Source: Limnephilus marmoratus (taxonomy: Eukaryota; Arthropoda; Insecta; Trichoptera; Limnephilidae). From it: a stretch of DNA of 64,000 nt. The translations under genes and the position numbers were made by a program. Positions within the stretch are counted from its first letter, which is position 1. Each line of letters starts with the position of its first letter. The notes beneath the pieces are model-generated. The model did not search any database and was not told the DNA's origin. It saw only the letters and a program-made list of their open reading frames with translations. Location: positions 29,217,770-29,281,769 of the forward strand of contig OU862923.1 in assembly GCA_917880885.1 (NCBI GenBank), written 5' to 3'. This document shows positions 29,301 through 38,300 of the stretch, piece after piece.

Positions 29301-32300
29301 ACAAACCTCACCAGATAATCACGCGCGCGGCGTATTTCCAAAACCTATACCGGTTCAGTCGCGTTAGCGACAATTTAAATTTTCAATATCAAAATTTAAA
29401 TATTTTGAAATCAAATTCTTAATTTCTAATATACACATTGGAAAGATTATTTTATCTAGATTTTAGAACAATTTTTGTTTTTGCAAAGTGATAAAAAATA
29501 ACCAATATAGAGGTGTATTTACAATATATGGGAATAATACCAAAATTTAAATATTCAGAAATAAAATTATTAATTTCTAATATACACACTGGAAAGATCA
29601 TTGTATCTAGATTTTAGAACCATTTTTGTTTTTACAAAGTGACAAAAAATAACCAATGTAGAGGTGTATTTCAAATGTAAATTGTCGCTACCGTGACTGA
29701 ACCGGTATAGGTTTTGGAAATACGCATTCCGGGCACTCCTGCTAATCCACCAAACGTAGCGAACCACATAGGTTGACCTACGGCAGCGGTATTGGTTATC
29801 CAGTAAATGATTCCCAGGGCGGCGGTACCCATACCCTTCTCCCAAATTGTTAACTAAATGAATAGCAAGAGTTAGGTTAGGTGTTACAGCTTGACATTCT
29901 TATCTCTGCAGGCGCTCAAAAGGTTGGTAGATTCGCTCAGTATCGTGAAAAACCATTCAGAATCTAAACGTTGCGTTGCTTGAAATGATTTTCGCCGTGT
30001 TTTATGACCAAGTCTGAATAGCCAGGTACTTCCTAACCTTCCTTTTCCCATCTCATGTATTATCTAAAATCATGTCCAAAACTTAACCTAACCTGACATT
30101 AACATAAAATTTCAGAATAATACTTACAGATCGAGATATTATGTGTACTTTTATCTATGCGTTTCGAGACGTCAGCCTCAGCATCGTGTATCGCGTCGCT
30201 TCTGTAAACTTTGTGCAATAATACCACAAAAAATGAGTTTAAATGAATTTTAAATACATAAATAAACAAACATACTCATTTGGTTGTTTGTGCTGTGAAT
30301 TAGTCCTGCTTAAAATTTGATTCAATGAACTCAAATTTGTTTTGACTTTAATTGTCATTTGTCTGGAATTCAAATGTGTCTGCATTATTTAGTATGTTCT
30401 TATTTCGGCGGTTACCACAGCTAAGGGAACGTACCCATACTACGTGACCCACTTTTTGCAATTTTAAACCCCCCCCGGTGACTAAAAACCTAAGCCCCCC
30501 GCCGCTCATTGTAAACAAGCGTGGTATTTTGAAGACCCCCCCTGAACGGGTCACGTAGTATGGGTAAGTTCCCTAAGGTTGTAGATCTGTACTATCTGCC
30601 TTTTAAAGAATTTCAAATTAAAATGATCAACCTAACTTCTTCTTCTTCTAATATATAAAGTAGATATTTTGTGGCTTTGTAGCGGGCAGCTGGTGTCGAT
30701 TTGATTTGTATACAAAGTTACAGTTTTATTCGGAGGTTGATGAAATTTTGCACATTTGACCTTCAAAACATTGGGAAAATCACTGTCTACACGAGATTTC
30801 TAAAAACAACCCCATTCCAATTTCCCACCCCTTGGAATAGCATTGATACTTTTTCATAAAATTTTTCATGCTTGACGTTCAAAATAGAGGTGGAAGATAC
30901 CATCCACTTTTTCAATGTGTAAAACACTATCAGCATCGCCCTGGTGTAAGACAACCATTCAGTTGCTTGAAATGGCTTTAACCGTGTTTGGTGGCCATAT
31001 ATGTACAGTCAGGTACTTCCCCATCTTCCTTCTCCCCATCTCCTTCCCTTCCCCACTACCTTTAGCCGCACAACATATCCCAAATGGGGATACCATCGGC
31101 TCACTGGCTCCAGACGGGAGCAGATGGGACCCTTGTGCCTTGTGCGGTATTCCTAAAAGAGTATTATATACCCTATTTCCTCCACAGAGCATCCCCAAAG
31201 ATGAAACGCCCGAGGGAAATTGTTTTCTCGGGGCCTCCTGTGTGAAGCTAATTTAGAAAAAAATACAAGTGTGCTTTAGACCACACGACTGAAGTAAAAC
31301 TACGCTAACTTATATCTCCCTCTCAACTTCTGTTCGCCTCGCCCGACCGTTCGCCTCGCCCGATCACACTTTTCATAATGCTCTCTCGTCACGGATTCAC
31401 CAGCTTACTCCCCAAGTCAAGCGTGCGTAAAGGCCTGACCGTTCGCCTCGCCCGATCACACTTTTCGTAACGCTCTCGTCACGCATTCACCAGTTTACTC
31501 CCCAAGTCGAGAGTGCATAAAGAAGTTTTCTTCAAAAAGTGATACTTTTGAATTATTTATATAAGGGAACGTACCCATACTACGTGACCAACTTTTTGCA
31601 ATTTTTAACCCCCCCCCCCCCCTCCCGGTGACCAAAAACCTAAGCAACCCGCCGCTCATTTGTACCGAGCGTGACATTTTGAAGACCCCCCCCCCCCTAA
31701 ACGTGTCACGTAGTATGGGTACGTTCCCTAATGAACTCATGACTTGTTTCAATATCACAGCACTCAACCCCTATTCAAGTTGTAACAAATTTTGGTAAGT
31801 ACCACGTGCCTACACTATGGAGCAAAATAATAATAAATTATTTAAAATATTAAGTTTTGATATGTATATATTTGACCGGTCAGTGGTTGAGTGGGCATAG
31901 CGCTTGGGTCCCACCTGGGCGTCGCGTGTTCGATTCCTCGGCTGGCTAAGTCCTCCATCACAACACAAGCAACATTTTCGGCTTTCTGTGGTGGTAGTAG
32001 GAGATTTTCAAACATTGTTGGGTTATTCGTAATCCGGGAATGTTTGTCTTTCTTTTTTTTTTAAATATATACATATATGAATTATAGTGCAAAAAACTTT
32101 TTTTTCTAACTATTTTATTCTACATACTCTAATGTCAGAGTAAATAAGAAGCTTGTGTTGTATTATTTAAATTTAAATTATGGTGGATATATTTTATAAG
32201 GAAATACCTGAAAAATACCCTTGACTCTGTGCAGAAACGGGCGGTCCGTTTGATAGATTCTCCCACCTTAACAGACGGATTGCAATCTTTAGAGCACAGG

Positions 32301-35300
32301 CGTCGGGTGGGAATGCTATCCTTGTTCTACCGGTATTACAATGGAAGATGCTCCTAGGAACTAGCATCATTGATCCCTTCGGCACCGGAGCATAGTCGGG
32401 AAACACGCCAAACGCGTGCCCAACATTTGTACATAGTTGACATTTGTCACATGAGAAGAGGTCGTTTCTTCGACTCGTTCTTGTGTTCAACAGCTCGGCT
32501 GTGGAATGATTTGCCGGCCTCTGTGTTTCCTCCTTCCTACAATATGGGTCTCTTCAAGACCAATGTTCATTCCTTCCTCCCCTCAAAAAGACCCTCCACA
32601 CAGCATCCCAGATGACATAGGCCCTCAGGGAAATTATTTTTCTCAGGGCCTCCTGTGTGGAGTTAATGTAAAAAAAGGAAAAAAATAAGGTAGCGAAGTT
32701 TTCTTGGAATTTACAGAATTTTTATTCATCATCATCATCATCATCATTACATATAAAATGAAGTCGCTCAAAATGTATGTGCGCGTTAATCTTTTAAACT
32801 ATACAACGGATTTTCATACGGTTTTCACCAATAGATAGAGTGATTGAAGAGGAATGTTTATATGTATAATACATGTAAATTATATTAGAGAAAAACCTAG
32901 AAATTCAAAGAAAACATATTTTTGTACGATTTAAAACGGCTGGCGGGCCGTACTATAGTCACTTTTGAAATTCGTTCTACGGAAGAAATTCGAAAATAGA
33001 TGTCCTAGAGTAAGTAGGTATTTTATTTGATAAAGTCGCTCAAAATGTATGTGCGCATAGATCTTTTAAACTATGCAACGGATATTCATGCGGTTTTCAC
33101 TAATAGATAGAGTGATTCAAGAGGAAGGTTTATATGTATAAAAACATGCTTATTATAGTAGAGAAAAGTCGAGAAATTCAAATATTCAATTCAGGCAGCT
33201 GGCAAGCGGGTGGTGTGAATTTTTTAAAGGTTGGGTAATGGCGTTGTGTTTCGTTAGCCACAGCAACCTGTGGCCGGGTCTGCTAGTATAAAATAAAACA
33301 GGAATTAATCATGTTTGTTTAAGCCTCAAATTATTGAGTGTAAAACTATTTTTTTAAATAGGTCAAATCTGCTGTTCCGGTGTTCCACACCGGTTTATCG
33401 GGATAGCCGTTTATTTGGGACAAAACCCAAGGAACAGAATCCAAAATCCTAATAAAGAAACTAATATATTTACTTCAGTTATCTGAGATACCATTCCTTG
33501 TAATTGGGACAAATTCCAATCTAAAATCGATGCAAAACGTGTCTCAGTAAACGAATAAGCGAGCGGGGTGCGGTATGCGGCGTGGGTGAGGAGAGGGGTG
33601 CCTTTTTTTCGGGATTGGGTAACTAGTAATTAATAATGTGAATAATGACAATATTTGAGGAGAGTGTAAAAACCAATTTTGAAGCAGAAAAGTGAAGGTG
33701 GGCCTCCAAATAATATTTATATCTTAAACCTTCAGCAGGTCCAGTCTTTCTTCACATAATTAATCCATCTGCTTCCTATATAGTTTATTGTAAGCCATCC
33801 TACGTGTCCTGTAACTAGCTCCCACGTTCGTTTGCTTACCTACCCGAGGCGTGAATTAATTAATTCGACAGCGAACAGGAAGGTACTTAGTTGGTTCCCT
33901 GGGGAACTCCCTAAGAATCTATAGATATGTTTATATTAATTATAAAATGTACAAGATATAAAACTACGATATCTTAGTCACAACATAAAGAGTGATAATT
34001 AGGGCCCGGATTAATATATAAATACATATTTTTAATTTACACGATTTTCGGTCTCGTATGTGTTCTATGCCAAGATTATCATATATAGATTGTGAAAAAC
34101 TAATTTTTATTTTCCATATTTCATAGTTTAGTCCGTATTTTACAAAAAATATCACAACCATCCATATTTTCGATTTTTACATCATAAAACATGAGTTAGT
34201 TCACGAAAATTGATATAATTTTACGTATTTGCATTCTCGCTACCACACAGCCGCGCGTGTTTCATTTCTCTCGCGTATTATTCGTCATAATTTGATTTTT
34301 GATTCTCTTCCTCTACTTGCTTGCTGTTGCTTGCACGTCTTTTTATTTTTACGTACTCAAGTCACCTACTACTACTGTCTAGGTACCTATCAGTTAATTT
34401 CAAAATGCCCAAGGATAAGTAACCTTTGCTTTTCAAGTAAAGTATATTTTAGACAAAAATAAAGCATTTGACACCCTAAAAACAATTAATAAGTTCTGAG
34501 AGGAAGCTTTGAGGGTACTGCAGACGTGCCTTACACAATTTCGGAACTAGGCGTCTTTAAGTACGCTCCCATTACATCTTGTGACGTGGAAAGATCTTTC
34601 AGCCAATATAAGGCTATATTTAGACCAAATCGACAAACTTTTAATTTCGATAATTTAAAAAAGCATGTGATTGTGTACTGCAATCAATTCGATAAGACAG
34701 ATTTAGACGAAGATGAATAAAACTTCATGTTTTTTATTTGAATTACCCGAACATTTCGCTATCTATGTACATGATTTGAATTTTTTAAAACATATTTATC
34801 CGAGCCCTAGTGATAATATAATAAACCGAATTAATAATTCAGTATGTTGAAAGAAGTTGTAGTTGATAGAATAGAAAGAACAAACCTTCCGATGGGAGAG
34901 AGGGACCCAGAAGAATGCTTTTTCTTGTTGTTGCTGTTTAGTGGTTACACTGATTACGTTCTGTGCTGCAGTCTGCGTGGTGTACTTTACACGGTGATTG
35001 ACAATCTCCGATAGTGGATGATCATAGAAAAAAAAGAATTAGCTGTAGTTTAAAATCTAAATTATTTAAAGAAGTATTCATAAAATTAAGCTGTTTGTTT
35101 TAAAAAGAAAAAATGTCCAAATTACTTTAAACCATTTGGCATTCTCGAATTAACCTTTGCTGTGTTCAAGACTAAAAATAAAAGAATGACGATTCCCAAT
35201 GATCTCAACGCCATTATTTAGAAATATTTACCCTCCAGATTTGAATAATCTGAAATAATATCGCCGAGTATCTCCGCAACAGCAGAAATGACGACTTTAG

Positions 35301-38300
35301 TAGAACAAGACAATCAGTATTCATAATAATATTATTGTTTGAAGGTGAACGAGAAGCATATAATGGCGGCATTTCGGCTTCCATCGGGTAAACTTATTGA
35401 AAGTGTTTTCACATTGGGAACATTCTCCAAATTGCCTTCCGCAATGATCGATTCGTTTTTAATTCTTTCATTTGGGTGATTCTTTTTAATCTTTTGTCTA
35501 AATCTTCTAGCAAGGTGCAACTATCACGTGGTCAATAATGCTAAAGATTAAGAAATTTAATTATGTCAACTTAATTTATTAAAATTATCCGAACGTAGAA
35601 TATATATGACCTAACATGTTTACATAAAATCATAAATTCAATAATTGACAGCCCTGAATTATTATACTTGATTTCTTTCCACGTACCTCGCAAACCAACA
35701 TCGATGCAATATCTACCGTTCTATTGTGACAACTCCAATACAGAATATATACAAAATTTGGGTAATAACTAAAAAGATGTTGTTGATATGTTTCAATAAA
35801 TATAAACAAGTCATTACCAGATAAGTTTTAAGATTTTCACGGCCATAAGCATTTTCGTTATATGTTTTTGGGGTGTTGTGCCGTGTTGCGCTACCTCCTT
35901 CTTTAGCCAACGTTTCGGACATCGTTGCAGTGTCCATCATCAGGGCAGATCCGGCAGATCCGGTAGATGTATACATCTACCGGATCTGCCGGATCTGCCC
36001 TGATGATGGACACTGCAACGATGTCCGAAACGTTGGCTAAAGAAGGAGGTAGCGCAACACGGCACAACACCCCAAAAACATATAACGAAAAAGTCATTAC
36101 CAAATTTATATCGGAAAGGCAAACATAAAATTTAATTTAATTAAACAAACTACGTGGCTCTGCTTCGTCTTATCTTAAGTACCAATGTATTATTCTTTTC
36201 TTAGTCCACTATTTCTCCATCTTTCATGGTGGAGTATTTTGTTTTTTATTTTAGGTTTTGTTTTAGAATGTGTCTTGATTTTGTTTGCTTATTTAGATTT
36301 TTTTGTAATAAATTTTTAAAAAATACTTGTAAAAGCCAGCGTTTACAGCGTTTTAAATCTCACGTTACTTGAAAAGAATATATAAAATGGCCCAAATTTA
36401 TCTCACCAAGGGGTAGGGGGGAGGGGTCGAGATTGGAAGAATAACTGCTCACGTAATTAATGTATGCCCCCTAACGGACATATTCATTGTTTGATCTCTT
36501 AAAAGTTAAATGTAAAGTGAAAAAAGTAATATATTTTTTATCCTATATTAGGAAAATGAAATAAAGAAAATCAATATTATTTTCGAAGAGCAATTGAGTG
36601 TATGATATTTTTAATTACGTTGTATTTAAAATACGAACGACGGTTAAATTTATTCATACAAAAATACTAAAATCACGATTGAAAAATGGGAGGGTGGGGG
36701 TAGGAGGGTGAACATTTCGGGTTATAGGTATTTTTTGATGCTAAATATTTGAAAACATAAAATGTCAAAAAATAGAAAAAAAGTCTGGATAGGGACACCC
36801 TAATCACCTAGCGGTATGAAATATGCTTTACGACCTGTTTTCATACCTACCAAATATACATTAAAAATTCATAAAAATCGGTCTAGCCGTTTCGGAGGAG
36901 TGTGACCACAAACACCGTGACACGAGATTTTTATATGCATATATGTATAGATAGGTAAAATGGTGTTTGAAGATTTCTAAAACATCTACAAAACAAGAAA
37001 TTCTTTTGACGATATCGTCGAAGAAACATCCATACATAGTTTTGACGAGTTGACGATAACGTCGAAGAAACATCCATACATAGTTTTGACGAGTTGACGA
37101 TAACGTCGAAGAAACATCCATACATAGTTTTGACGAGTTGACGATAACGTCGAAGAAACATCCATACATAGTTTTGACGAGTTGACGATAACGTCGAAGA
37201 AACATCCATACATAGTTTTGACGAGTTGACGATAACGTCGAAGAAACATCCATACATAGTTTTGACGAGTTGACGATAACGTCGAAGAAATATCCATACA
37301 TAGTTTTGACGAGTTGACGATAACGTCGAAGAAACATCCATACATAGTTTTGACGAGTTGACGATAACGTCGAAGAAACATCCATACATAGTTTTGACGA
37401 GTTGACGATGACGTCGAAGAAACATCCATACATAGTTTTGACGAGTTGACGATAACGCCGAAGAAACATCCATACTAACTACTAACTACTGTTCAAGTAT
37501 CCTTTTCCTTTGTAATGAAAGAGAACAGAATAAATTTCAAATTCTCCAAAACAGAGCAATGCGAATAATACTCCGAAGAAATAGATTTTCAAAAATAATT
37601 AAAATGCTAAAGGAACTTAATTGGTTAACAGTGAAACAAATACTGACCTTGAACACGTTGATATTTATTCACAAAATATTAAACAACATGTTACCAAAAT
37701 ACTTCACAAATAAAATCGTATACAATAAGGACATTCACAGACATTACACAAGGACTTGCAAGGAAATAAGATTAAACAAAAAGGACAAAACGAATACGCA
37801 AAACAGTCTGCTGTACAAAGGAATTAAGTTGTATAACACACTACCAGAAACTCTTAAGTCCTCACCAATTGAAAAGTTCAAGATGGATTGTAGGAGCTAC
37901 ATAAAACAAAAACAAAAAATTTTGTGATTTCAAAAAATTTTATGAATTTAAAATATTATAATTAAAAAAAAAAAAAACTGCAATATGAAATATTATAATC
38001 AATTAGAAATTTGTAAACTTTAATGTACAAATTACTAAAATAAAATTCAAATAAAAAATAAAAAAATAAAAAAAACATAGTTTTGACGAGTTGACGATAA
38101 CGTCGAAGAAACATCCATACATAGTTTTGACGAGTTGAAACTATTTTCTGTAGAAAAATGTGAAATTATGCATTTTAAACGTTTTCATTTTACCATGTCA
38201 TATTTATACCGTTTTCTAAATATGTTTATTTCCCCAGCTGCTTTCAATCATCTAACTTCATTGCAAAATTATTATGAAAAATTTGAACAAAGTACATACG

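Noticed and set aside
36861..37473. Three overlapping minus-strand frames of 147-202 codons
   Set aside because: They are three readings of the same 44-bp tandem repeat; the period is not a multiple of three, so each frame cycles through all three. No codon bias and no domain.
37008..37475. CRISPR array
   Set aside because: Units are contiguous with no unique spacers, in a eukaryotic intron; it is a minisatellite.
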